Source: Akkermansiaceae bacterium UBA5020
GTDB taxonomy: Bacteria; Verrucomicrobiota; Verrucomicrobiia; Verrucomicrobiales; DEV007
DNA length: 26,140 nucleotides
Direction: 5' to 3'
Assembly (NCBI GenBank): GCA_002396885.1
Contig: DGXY01000136.1
Coordinates: 880 to 27,019, forward strand
Position 1 is the stretch's first letter. Each line of letters begins with the position of its first letter. Below, one piece after another: positions 7,015 to 14,299 of this stretch. The notes below the pieces were generated by a model that did not search any database, had not been told where the DNA came from, and saw nothing but the letters and a program-made list of their open reading frames with translations. The translations under genes were made by a program, and so were the position numbers.

Positions 7015-7701
7015 TCAGATCCGCCCTAACAAAGCACTTAATTCCGCCGCTTCCCACTGTCCCGGGGCATTGGCGACGCGCAGGTAGCCGTAGTTCAGGC
7101 ACGAGCCGGCCTTGGCGAGGACGAGGCGCGAGAGCTTTCCGAGCGGGCCCATGCCCATCGCGGAAATGAGACGGCCTTTGCCGTGGTGATACTCGACGAG
7201 CGAAACGAGGTCGAAGAGTTCGGCCATTGTCGTCACCACGACCGCGACCTTGGCGATTTCGGCTCCGCGGGCGTAGGCCTCGGCGATGCGGTCGGCGAGG
7301 CAATCGCGGCCGGGGAAACCCTGGAAATCGTGGGTCGAGGCCACGAGAGATCCACCCGAGGCCCGGACCTCTTCGGCGAACCCCGCGAACTCCGGCAGCG
7401 CGAGCGAGGCGATCTCGGTATCGACAAGATGGGCTGCGGAAAGATGCCGTCGATAGATCGCCAGTCGTGTCGTGGCATCGAGATCACCGTGGCCGCCTTC
7501 GTTCGGGGTGCGCACCGTGAGCAGGACGGGGCGCGGAGACGAGGCCATCACGCCTGCCGCCTCGGCCTCGTGGGAAAGAAGATTGTCGAGGCGATACTCC
7601 AGCACGTCACACGCCGCAATACCGCCTCCGGCGAGAAAGGAAAGGTCGTCGGCTTGGGTCACCGTCGCGACGACGCGGGGGCTGGAAAGATCGGGGTTCA
7701 C
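7015..7701 (-). CDS. aroD: Type I 3-dehydroquinate dehydratase
   Basis: A 228-aa class I dehydroquinase (EC 4.2.1.10) converting 3-dehydroquinate to 3-dehydroshikimate in the shikimate pathway through a Schiff base. E35 and R37 (LEYRLD), catalytic H124 (ASTHDF), Schiff-base K151 (EIAKVAV), R192 (GKLSRLV) and Q215 (NAPGQW) all fall at expected positions, and the length matches the family. The start is GTG 7701, 30 nt after the end of the GntR-type regulator gene, with no convincing Shine-Dalgarno sequence. It is the last gene of a likely SDR-regulator-aroD minus-strand unit. That neighbourhood is not a standard aromatic biosynthesis operon, so a catabolic (quinate or shikimate) role is possible but unproven. 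Confidence 0.93.
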   Translation of the reverse strand: MNPDLSSPRVVATVTQADDLSFLAGGGIAACDVLEYRLDNLLSHEAEAAGVMASSPRPVLLTVRTPNEGGHGDLDATTRLAIYRRHLSAAHLVDTEIASLALPEFAGFAEEVRASGGSLVASTHDFQGFPGRDCLADRIAEAYARGAEIAKVAVVVTTMAELFDLVSLVEYHHGKGRLISAMGMGPLGKLSRLVLAKAGSCLNYGYLRVANAPGQWEAAELSALLGRI

Positions 7702-7731
7702 GGAGCAGGAAACGGCGTAATCGGGAGAAAA

Positions 7732-8421
7732 TCAATCATGCGCTGGCATCGAACGCATCCGTCCGACCGCTTCGGCCGCCGAGTCCGAGGCTTGGGAAAG
7801 GTGCTTCTTCATGGCCTCGGCGGCGCTCTCTGCATCGAAGCGGGCGAGGGCTGCGAGGATGTCGAGGTGCTCGTCGGCCGTCGTTTCGTGGATCCCGTAG
7901 TCCTGTCCGCCCACGATCTCGCGCACGGTCTGCACGACGTCGCCATAGCGGGAAATCTCGGCGTAGAGGCGACGGTTCCCCGAGGCTTCGGCGATGACGC
8001 GGTGGAGGAGACGGTCGTGCTCCCACTCCGGATCGATCCCGCCCGACTCGCGGATGCGGGTGAAGACGCCGAGCAGGGCATCGAGCGATTGCGGGCCGAT
8101 CTTGCCCGCGGCGAGACGCGTCGCCTCGACTTCGAGGAGGCAGCGAACCGCATAAACCTCGCGGAGTTCTTCCGGGCCGAAGGGCAGGAAGATCGCCCCG
8201 CAATTTCGGCGCAACTCGACAAAGCCCAGGCCCTGCAACTCCAGCAGTGCCTCGCGCACAGGGGTGCGGCTGACGCCAAAACGGGCTACGGCCTCGGCCT
8301 CGGTGAGACGCATACCACCTTCCCATTCGCCGCGCAGCAATCCTGCGAGGAGTCCGCGCACGACGAGACGTTTGCCGCCGGATCGGACAGGAACGAATTG
8401 AGAAGAACGGGGCGTCGGCAT
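7732..8421 (-). CDS. GntR family transcriptional regulator, FadR/FCD subfamily
   Basis: A 229-aa regulator. Residues about 15-75 form the GntR winged helix: GLLRGEWEGGMRLTEAEAVARFGVSRTPVREALLELQGLGFVELRRNCGAIF, with SRTPVREAL as the recognition helix. From about 80 to the end is an all-helical FCD effector domain, including LREVYAVRCLLEVEATRLA, an H-x3-H type metal or ligand site (HDRLLHRVI) and DEHLDILAAL. FCD regulators usually repress catabolic genes for sugar acids or other small organic acids and respond to the pathway substrate. I chose ATG 8421 (MPTPRSS) over one 12 codons upstream, because homologues have only a short arm before the wing. The neighbouring SDR and aroD genes are its likely targets. 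Confidence 0.9.
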   Translation of the reverse strand: MPTPRSSQFVPVRSGGKRLVVRGLLAGLLRGEWEGGMRLTEAEAVARFGVSRTPVREALLELQGLGFVELRRNCGAIFLPFGPEELREVYAVRCLLEVEATRLAAGKIGPQSLDALLGVFTRIRESGGIDPEWEHDRLLHRVIAEASGNRRLYAEISRYGDVVQTVREIVGGQDYGIHETTADEHLDILAALARFDAESAAEAMKKHLSQASDSAAEAVGRMRSMPAHD

Positions 8422-8441
8422 GGCGGGGATTTTTACGAGAG

Positions 8442-8498
8442 ACGCTGGGAACTCCAACGGGCATCACGCGAGTCAGTAAAAGCCCGCGTCCCCAGCGT
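8442..8498. promoter_or_regulatory. Inverted repeat upstream of the GntR-type gene
   Basis: ACGCTGGG (8442-8449) is matched by CCCAGCGT (8491-8498), 8 perfect base pairs around a 41-nt interval. It lies in the 109-nt gap between the SDR stop and the regulator start. It could be a transcript hairpin ending the SDR message or paired operator half-sites; the spacing is long for a single GntR dimer. Confidence 0.35.
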
Positions 8499-8530
8499 GC
8501 AATCGCAATTTTTCAGGACGACCCGCCGCT

Positions 8531-9313
8531 TCAGTCTTTCGGCGGCTGGTGATTGAGGAAGCCCTTCAGCCGGATACCCCCATCCACCGTGAGAACCTCC
8601 GCAGTGATGTAGTCGGCGTCGTCCGAACAGAGAAAGACCGCCGCTTTGCCGATGTCGGCGGGCAGGCCGAGGCGGCCCCAGGGGATGTCCTTCCCCGCAT
8701 CGGCGATCACCTCGGAGGAAAAGACCTCGCGCTCTCCGGGCGTGTCGATCCAGCCCGGGGCGATCGCATTGACGTTCACCCTCAGACCGATCAACTCGCC
8801 CGCAACCGTGCGCATGAGGTGCTCGAGCCCCGCCTTGGCCGCATTGTAGGCCGCCGCCCGCGGGAAGGGGAGGGTGCCATGGACCGAGGAGATGTAGACG
8901 ATCTTGCCGCCCCCGTCGCGCTCCGCGAAATGGCGTCCGACGAGTTGGCTGAGGTGGAATCCGCTCGTCAACGTCCCCTGGAGTGTTTTCTCGAAAAGAT
9001 CCGGATCGTAATCGAGGAAATCACCGCGGCGGCTGAAGGCGGGATTGCTCACGAGGATGTCGAGCCTCCCCGTGTCGGCGAGAGCGGCCGCGACGAGGGC
9101 CTCACAGCCTTCGCGGGAGAAAATGTCGGCTTCGATCGACCAGCACTGCCGTCCGAGGGCACGGATTTCCTCCACCGTCGTGTGCAGGTCGGGACTGCCG
9201 GGGCGGTCATTGAGAACAAGGTCGGCCCCGGCTTCCGCGAGGGCGAGGGCACAACCTTTGCCGATGCCGCGACCGGCACCGGTGACGAGAGCGATTTTAC
9301 CGGAGAGTTTCAT
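8531..9313 (-). CDS. Short-chain dehydrogenase/reductase with altered NNAG and active-site Asn
   Basis: A 260-aa classical-type SDR. The cofactor loop is VTGAGRGIGKG (10-20), and D36 at the end of the second strand (LVLNDRP) suggests NAD preference. Catalytic Ser (ISSVHG, 142-143), Y156 and K160 (YNAAK) are present, and the C-terminus VLTVDGGIRLKG is typical. Two conserved features differ: the NNAG motif reads SNPAF (89-93), and the usual catalytic Asn of the NLxG segment is Thr in GTLTSGF. Substrate is unknown. It is the first gene of a possible unit with the GntR-type regulator and aroD, so an oxidation step in a sugar-acid or quinate-like pathway is one inference. Confidence 0.88.
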   Translation of the reverse strand: MKLSGKIALVTGAGRGIGKGCALALAEAGADLVLNDRPGSPDLHTTVEEIRALGRQCWSIEADIFSREGCEALVAAALADTGRLDILVSNPAFSRRGDFLDYDPDLFEKTLQGTLTSGFHLSQLVGRHFAERDGGGKIVYISSVHGTLPFPRAAAYNAAKAGLEHLMRTVAGELIGLRVNVNAIAPGWIDTPGEREVFSSEVIADAGKDIPWGRLGLPADIGKAAVFLCSDDADYITAEVLTVDGGIRLKGFLNHQPPKD

Positions 9314-9413
9314 GGGAATTGAAAGAGATCTTGGCCGATGGATCGTTCCATGCGAAGCGGAAAAAGCGGCATGATGAGGGGAATGGCGTCAAGGACGTCG
9401 CTGATTCACCGGC

Positions 9414-9433
9414 GGGCAAGGAGGACCTTGCCC
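9414..9433. repeat. Perfect 8-bp hairpin in the gap between two minus-strand genes
   Basis: GGGCAAGG (9414-9421), loop agga, CCTTGCCC (9426-9433). It lies in the 196-nt gap between the VWA-like gene stop (9510) and the SDR start (9313). No T-run follows on either strand, so it is more likely an extragenic palindrome than a simple terminator. I see no gene in this gap. Confidence 0.5.
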
Positions 9434-9509
9434 CTCCACGCTTCGCGATTCTTGGAGACTCGCCGGAGGTCGCGGCACCGGCACGAGGCTGAGGCTGTCG
9501 ATAGTTCGA

Positions 9510-11375
9510 TCACTCCTTTGCCGCTCCGGTCACGTTCTTCAGTGCAGCGAGTCCGCGGAGGATCTTCAGTTTGCCGCGATTTTTGCGAACGAGATTCTTG
9601 AAGTGGTCCTCCTCCAGGGCCTCGAGTTCCTCCTCCTCCCCGAGAAAGAGGACCAGGTGAACGCTCGGTTCCTCATGGCCTTGCTCCTTGAATTGCTGCT
9701 TCACGAGTAGGTCGATCTGGCGCTCGATGTCATCGGGGGTGACGTCGGGCATGGACGGAATGGGACTGTCGTTCCCGCGCCGCTGCGGCGGGGTCGCTCC
9801 CGTGACTTCTTGGACGAGTTGGTTGAAGTTCGTCACCACCTTCGGATCGAGTCCTTTTTCGCGCCGCGCCTCGTTTTCCTTGGCGAGCCATTCGCGTGTT
9901 TTCGCGACCGCTTTCTGCCAAGCCTCCTGTTCACGAGGATCGACCGTGCCCGGGCTTGCGGGCGGCATTTTCGCGATTTTCTCGAGCATCTCCGGAGTCG
10001 GCTCGCGGTCCATGCCGCGGTAGCCGGCGGTAATGCAAAAGATCGCGCTGGCCTGCCACTCCAGCGCCTTCTGCACGGCCTTCGTGTAGTGGGCGACATC
10101 GACAGCGGCGATGGGGAGGGTGTCGTTCTTCGAAACCTCCATTGGTGTGCCAAAATCGCCGCGCAGGCCGAGGGCTTCGTAGTCGCGATTAAGCGGATCG
10201 AGCCATTCGATGGCTTGACGCAGGTTCGAGGGAAGGCCCGGCACCATCTCGGAGCGGAAGGCGACGAGTTCGTCTCCCTGATAGAGGAGGAGATTGAAAT
10301 GCGTGCCGCGATTCAGATTCGCGAGCATGATCCCGACTTCGTCTTTCACCTTGTTGTAGGCGCTCATACCGCCTTTTTCATCGACGAGCATCTCGGGGGT
10401 GGCGTCGATGATGAAGACGATCTTCCGTCCGCTGCCGGAGAGCCCGAAGAAATTCACGTCCGAGCTGTCGACGGCAGCCGTGGAAAAACTCATCCCGGAG
10501 CCGGCGGGGGCGACGCCGGGCATGTTCGTGGCGAGGAGGGCGTCGGAAGGCGTCTCGACATCGGGGACATTGAAGTTGGATGAGGCCGAGAGTGAGGTGA
10601 TGACATCGACGGATTGGGCCGAGGCGGCGGAGGGTTTCACCTCGGGCGTGGGACGGGTGAGGCGGGGCGTGACGAGCTCGGCTTCGTGCTCGTGGACGAC
10701 GGAAACGACGAGTTGAGGGGGTTGCGGACGGCTGACGCTCACCACCACGATACTGAGTGCGAGGAGCAGGGCGAGGTGGGCCATGATCGCGAGCGAGAGC
10801 GCCGAGAGGCGCTCGGGCGCCGAGGAAGGTCGGTCGATCTTCTCGGGAATCTCCAGGGGCACGAGTTCGAGTCTGCCGTCGTAGTCATCCCATTTGTCGC
10901 GCGCCGGTTTGCGGGCGAGGGCGGGAGGACTCGTCGATTGGCGCGAAGGGGGGCGCGACGGATCCGGATTCTCGTGTCTCTGGCGCGCGGGGATGGCGAT
11001 TTCGGCTTCGACGAGGGCGGCAAGGCCGCCTCCGGTCTCGATGACATCGGATCGTGGCGGTGACGCGGCCGACTCCGAAGGGGGAGGAGGCAAGTCCGCG
11101 GGGACGGTGGCGGGAGGCTCGGAGGTCGGCACCTTCGCGACGGGTTCGGGATCGGGCGCGAGAGGCGCGAGAGCCGCTTTGCCCTTGGTGAGCAAGGCAT
11201 GGAGCCGCACCTGGATTGCCGGAGGCGTTGCGATGTGGGCCGGGGCGGCGCGGACGAGGCGCTTCGCCCCCGCGAGATCGTCGTCGCGGATCGCGAATTC
11301 GATGATGGCGAGACGATTCTCCCAATCTTCCGGAAACTCCTCGAGTCGGGCGAAAAATGGCTCCTTATCGATCAT
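9510..11375 (-). CDS. Membrane-anchored von Willebrand factor A-like protein
   Basis: A 621-aa protein. Residues 1-70 are helical (IEFAIRDDDLAGAKRLVRAAP, possibly TPR-like), then 71-165 are rich in Pro, Ser and Ala. One hydrophobic segment, LSALSLAIMAHLALLLALSIVVVSV (about 190-214), is the only membrane span, and there is no cleavable signal peptide. A low-complexity stretch leads to a VWA-like domain from about 318: KIVFIIDATPEMLVDE, NLLLYQGDEL, then SAIFCITAG. The metal-site motif DxSxS is D324-A-T-P-E, so the canonical MIDAS is not conserved. The C-terminus contains a charged helix-rich region (EEEELEALEEDHFKNLVRKNRGK). It follows the outer-membrane barrel gene by 132 nt on the same strand. 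Function is not known; a structural or protein-binding role in the envelope is plausible. Confidence 0.75.
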   Translation of the reverse strand: MIDKEPFFARLEEFPEDWENRLAIIEFAIRDDDLAGAKRLVRAAPAHIATPPAIQVRLHALLTKGKAALAPLAPDPEPVAKVPTSEPPATVPADLPPPPSESAASPPRSDVIETGGGLAALVEAEIAIPARQRHENPDPSRPPSRQSTSPPALARKPARDKWDDYDGRLELVPLEIPEKIDRPSSAPERLSALSLAIMAHLALLLALSIVVVSVSRPQPPQLVVSVVHEHEAELVTPRLTRPTPEVKPSAASAQSVDVITSLSASSNFNVPDVETPSDALLATNMPGVAPAGSGMSFSTAAVDSSDVNFFGLSGSGRKIVFIIDATPEMLVDEKGGMSAYNKVKDEVGIMLANLNRGTHFNLLLYQGDELVAFRSEMVPGLPSNLRQAIEWLDPLNRDYEALGLRGDFGTPMEVSKNDTLPIAAVDVAHYTKAVQKALEWQASAIFCITAGYRGMDREPTPEMLEKIAKMPPASPGTVDPREQEAWQKAVAKTREWLAKENEARREKGLDPKVVTNFNQLVQEVTGATPPQRRGNDSPIPSMPDVTPDDIERQIDLLVKQQFKEQGHEEPSVHLVLFLGEEEELEALEEDHFKNLVRKNRGKLKILRGLAALKNVTGAAKE

Positions 11376-11467
11376 GGAGAAGCGGGCAGGCTTTCATCGT
11401 AGCACCGATGGGGGAGCCTGGGCAATCTTTGTCCTCGACCGATTCGGGCCAGATGGCGACCCGGGAG

Positions 11468-11499
11468 CGGGATCTTTGGATCGAAGTTTCTCGATCCCG
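11468..11499 (-). other. Nested hairpin after the outer-membrane barrel gene
   Basis: CGGGATC (11468-11474) pairs with GATCCCG (11493-11499). An alternative stem pairs GATCGA (11479-11484) with TCGATC (11491-11496). It begins 8 nt downstream of the barrel-gene stop on the minus strand. No T-run follows, so if it ends transcription it is not a classic intrinsic terminator. Confidence 0.4.
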
Positions 11500-11507
11500 G
11501 TCCCCAC

Positions 11508-12395
11508 TCAGAACCGCAGCTTGACCCCGCCGGTGACGAAGGCGGAGTTATCGAGGTCCTCGTGAAAGCGGTAGGGCGCTCCGGTGATCTCGATTTCTTG
11601 GGCAAGTTGCATCCCGGCGTCGAGGTAAGCCCACCAGGGGCCGCTGAGACGGCGATCGACGCCGAGACTGACGCGGATGCTTTGGTAATTCAGATCGACA
11701 TCGCCGGGGCCTCCCGCAGGATCGGCGATGTTCCACCCGGCTCCGCTGAGGAGGCCGCGGGCGGTGAGGAGGAGATCCTCGTTCGGCGCGTAGGCGAGTT
11801 CGACCCGCGGAAAGGTGAGGGCGAGCGACCAGTGGGCGTCGGGCTCGAAGATGAAACCCACCGCAGGCAGCAGCCGCTCTTCCCCGAGATCGCGGGAGTA
11901 GTATCCGCCGAAAGCAATGCGCGTCGTGTCGGTCCACTGGTAGGAGAGCAGGGCGAGCGAGGTGAGGATGAAATCATCGGAACTCACTGTGCCGAAATCC
12001 GAATACCAGCCGGGCTGGAGGCGCACCCACATTTTCCAGCGGTCGTTGAAATCCTTCCAAAGGTTCATCGGCAGATCGACCCGGTCGAGGTCGAAGGTGC
12101 TCGAGCCGAGCGGCCCCGGAGCGCCCGAGAAGCCGAACTGGTTCCAGCGATACTGGACCCCGGCGGTGAGGCGGAATCCCTCGCGCATGATCACGGGCAC
12201 GTTTGCCTCGATGCCCGCTTCGCGTTGGGAGAACTGACCCGGCACGTCCGAGAAATCGGTGTCACCGCTCCAAGTGAAATAGCTCGAGGCCACCGCGTAA
12301 TTCGGAATGAAGGACTCTTCGGTGCGCTCACCGGCGAGCGCGGACCCGGAGGTCAGGAGGAGGAAAAGACCGAGAAAGGGGGAGAAACGTGCCAT
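11508..12395 (-). CDS. Outer-membrane beta-barrel protein (DUF6268-like)
   Basis: A 295-aa precursor. The signal peptide MARFSPFLGLFLLLTSGSALA is followed by GERTEE, with likely cleavage after ALA at residue 21. The mature part is a series of alternating amphipathic strands rich in Tyr, Trp and Phe (TAGVQYRWNQFGF, KMWVRLQPGWYSDFG, IAFGGYYSRDLGEERLLPAVGFIFEP, LALTFPRVELAYAP) and ends in Phe (FVTGGVKLRF), the C-terminal signature for BAM-dependent insertion. The pattern fits the DUF6268 family of outer-membrane proteins seen in Verrucomicrobiota and Bacteroidota. Cargo, if any, is unknown. It lies between the Mpv17-like gene (70 nt upstream) and the VWA-like gene on the same strand. Confidence 0.8.
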   Translation of the reverse strand: MARFSPFLGLFLLLTSGSALAGERTEESFIPNYAVASSYFTWSGDTDFSDVPGQFSQREAGIEANVPVIMREGFRLTAGVQYRWNQFGFSGAPGPLGSSTFDLDRVDLPMNLWKDFNDRWKMWVRLQPGWYSDFGTVSSDDFILTSLALLSYQWTDTTRIAFGGYYSRDLGEERLLPAVGFIFEPDAHWSLALTFPRVELAYAPNEDLLLTARGLLSGAGWNIADPAGGPGDVDLNYQSIRVSLGVDRRLSGPWWAYLDAGMQLAQEIEITGAPYRFHEDLDNSAFVTGGVKLRF

Positions 12396-12465
12396 GGCCG
12401 TTCTTTACACACGGGAAAAGCCGTCGGAAAGCGTTTTTGAGGAAAAGTTTGCGGCTCCCGCTGCT

Positions 12466-13188
12466 TCAGGAAGCTCGGGCGTTCCTCGATATCCGCTGGT
12501 CGCTCATCCAGGCGAACAGGATCACCCAGAGCGAGAGCGCGAGGGAGAAGAGCGGGATCTGGAGCAGCGAGGGTAGCGAATAGAGCGCCGTGACGATGGG
12601 AATCCAGACGCCCCAGTTCGCGAAGAGGGTGGGGAGGATCGACCGCAGGTAGAACTCCCGCGTGAAAAAGCCGGGCAGGCTCGCGAGCCGGAATCCCGTG
12701 GCCCGCCAGTCGTAGAGCATCACCGACATCGGCGCGGCGATGACCGGGCAATAGACGAACTGATCGACGAGCACCTTTTTCAACACCGTCGTGAACTCGG
12801 CGCCACTCCCGAACCAGACTGCCTGCATGCGGTAAAAGAAATCGACCTGAATGCCGCTGTAGCCCCAGAAGGCGGCCGCAAAAAGGAAATTGCCGAGATT
12901 CTTCCGATTTGGCCGGCCCTTTTGAAACAAGAAGATGCGGAGCAACTCCGGCACGACTGCCCCGGCGAGGATCGCGGTGACCGAGGAGTAGGCATAGCCC
13001 CAGCGCGACTTCCAATCGGCGAGGGTGTCGAAGATCTCGCGCGTCGAAGGGGTGTAAAAGTAGGCCAGCACCGTCCCGATCATGAAGGCCTGCACGAGCA
13101 AACCGGGCACGAGGTTCGCCCGCGCGGCACGGAGTCCCGCAAGCCAGGGGGCTTCGGGAGGACGGGTGGATGGGGAAGGGGATGGCAA
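12466..13188 (-). CDS. Mpv17/PMP22-like integral membrane protein
   Basis: Four to five hydrophobic segments are visible: NLVPGLLVQAFMIGTVLAYFY, AYSSVTAILAGAVVPELLRIFLF, LGNFLFAAAFWGYSGIQ, FVYCPVIAAPMSVMLY and LFANWGVWIPIVTALYSLPSLLQIPLFSLALSLWVILFAW. VDQFVYCP followed by the Trp-rich ANWGVWIP segment and a final LxxWVILFxW helix resemble the Mpv17/PMP22 family, known mostly from eukaryotic organelle membranes, where a channel role is proposed. The start is uncertain: no ATG lies upstream of the first membrane segment within the plausible coding part. I marked TTG 13188 (240 aa); GTG 13110 (214 aa) would remove the Pro-rich leader. None has a visible Shine-Dalgarno sequence. The open frame continues far upstream, but that part is the antisense of fabG. 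Confidence 0.62.
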   Translation of the reverse strand: MPSPSPSTRPPEAPWLAGLRAARANLVPGLLVQAFMIGTVLAYFYTPSTREIFDTLADWKSRWGYAYSSVTAILAGAVVPELLRIFLFQKGRPNRKNLGNFLFAAAFWGYSGIQVDFFYRMQAVWFGSGAEFTTVLKKVLVDQFVYCPVIAAPMSVMLYDWRATGFRLASLPGFFTREFYLRSILPTLFANWGVWIPIVTALYSLPSLLQIPLFSLALSLWVILFAWMSDQRISRNARAS

Positions 13189-13488
13189 GGGAGGAAGGGG
13201 GAGGCGGAGTGAGAAGAAGTCAAGAATCGAGGCCGGGAAAATGCGGCGATTTTGCGGGCCGTAGCCATGAGCGTGAGCGAATGGACCGGGTGACGACGGC
13301 CCGGCGAGCTGGGGACCTTGCTGGTCCCACCGATTTCGTGACGGAGAAAAAGGGGGGCGAGGGCGGGTCGCTCGCGAGAGCGAAGCCCTGTTCGGGCGTC
13401 TCTTTGTCATGCCCCACCTTGCCGAAGGACGCCCGGCCCCACCCAAAAACCCGTTGCACCCCCCGTCGCCCTGTGCGAACTGCCGCGC
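13189..13488. other. Divergent non-coding gap with a cluster of hairpins
   Basis: About 300 nt between the Mpv17-like gene and fabG. I see no convincing gene. It holds three adjacent hairpins: GGGACC (13312-13317) with GGTCCC (13323-13328); TCGCTC (13368-13373) with GAGCGA (13378-13383); and GCCC (13385-13388) with GGGC (13394-13397). The promoters of both flanking genes should be here, but I cannot place -35/-10 boxes reliably. Confidence 0.5.
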
Positions 13489-14235
13489 ATGAGTCAGTTT
13501 CAGGACAAAGTCGTCGTCGTGACCGGTTCGGGCCGGGGCATCGGGAAGGAAATCGCGAGGGCCTTCGTCGCTCGCGGCGCCAAGGTCGCGATCGCGAGCC
13601 GCACCGAGGCGAATTCGAATGCCACGGCCGCGGAACTCTCCGCGATGGGGCCGGGCCTGGCCAAGGGTTACGCCGTCGACATCGCCAATCACGACGCCAC
13701 CGTCGAATTCGGCAAACAGGTCGCAGCGGATCTCGGGGCGGTCAGCATCCTCGTGAACAACGCCGGGGTCACCCGCGACGGTCTCGCCCTGAGGATGAGC
13801 GAGGCGGACTGGGACACGGTCCTCGACACGAATTTGAAAGGTGCCTTCAACGCGGTGAAGGCCTTTCAGCGGACCCTGCTGAAGGCGGAGGACGCGCGCA
13901 TCATCAACATCAGCTCGGTCATCGGGCTGATGGGCAACGCGGGCCAGTGCAACTACGCCGCGAGCAAGGCGGGCCTGATCGGATTCACGAAGGCGCTGGC
14001 GAAGGAATTCGCAGGCCGCAAGGTCTGCGTCAACGCGATCGCTCCCGGCTTCATCGTCACGGACATGACCGATGAACTCACGCCCGAGATTCAGGAAGGG
14101 ATCAAGAAGAACATTCCTCTCGGCACCTTCGGCGAAGTCGAGGACATCGCGAATGCGGTGATCTTCCTCGCCGGGAAGGAAGCGCGCTACATCACCGGTC
14201 AGGTGCTGACGGTGGATGGCGGGATGGTGATGTGA
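13489..14235 (+). CDS. fabG: 3-oxoacyl-[acyl-carrier-protein] reductase
   Basis: A 248-aa classical SDR with all FabG hallmarks. The NADPH-binding loop is VTGSGRGIGKE (11-21), then NNAGVTRDGLALRM (90-103), which is highly diagnostic of FabG. N115 (DTNLKG), S143 (ISSVIGLMGNAGQ), Y156 and K160 (NYAASKAG) form the active site. GFIVTDMTD and the C-terminal GQVLTVDGGMVM are typical. It reduces 3-oxoacyl-ACP in fatty-acid elongation in the cytoplasm as a tetramer. The usual fab partners (acpP, fabD, fabF) are not adjacent; pgl follows after 64 nt. The gene name is well supported, although paralogues of the same family can serve polyhydroxyalkanoate or other ketoacyl reductions. Confidence 0.9.
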   Translation: MSQFQDKVVVVTGSGRGIGKEIARAFVARGAKVAIASRTEANSNATAAELSAMGPGLAKGYAVDIANHDATVEFGKQVAADLGAVSILVNNAGVTRDGLALRMSEADWDTVLDTNLKGAFNAVKAFQRTLLKAEDARIINISSVIGLMGNAGQCNYAASKAGLIGFTKALAKEFAGRKVCVNAIAPGFIVTDMTDELTPEIQEGIKKNIPLGTFGEVEDIANAVIFLAGKEARYITGQVLTVDGGMVM

Positions 14236-14238
14236 GGA

Positions 14239-14294
14239 GTCACGGGTCACAGGTCACGGGGCAGTGAGATTGGAGTTTTAGGGAATTGGAGTTT
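14239..14294. repeat. Short tandem repeats between fabG and pgl
   Basis: Three 7-bp units, GTCACGG (14239-14245), GTCACAG (14246-14252) and GTCACGG (14253-14259), are followed by two copies of ATTGGAGTTT at 14269-14278 and 14285-14294, 16 nt apart. They occupy nearly the whole gap and end 5 nt before the pgl start codon. Confidence 0.75.
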
Positions 14295-14299
14295 GAACC

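Noticed and set aside
7183..8556. A 457-codon plus-strand frame opposite aroD and the GntR-type gene
   Set aside because: It spans two well-supported minus-strand genes in antisense and has no domain of its own.
9414..9433. Hairpin as an intrinsic terminator
   Set aside because: The stem is perfect, but no T-run follows on either strand.
12466..14250. A 594-codon open frame on the minus strand
   Set aside because: Its first part is exactly antisense to fabG, which has intact SDR motifs, and it then crosses the hairpin cluster. Only the last 205-240 codons look like a protein, and those are annotated as the Mpv17-like gene.
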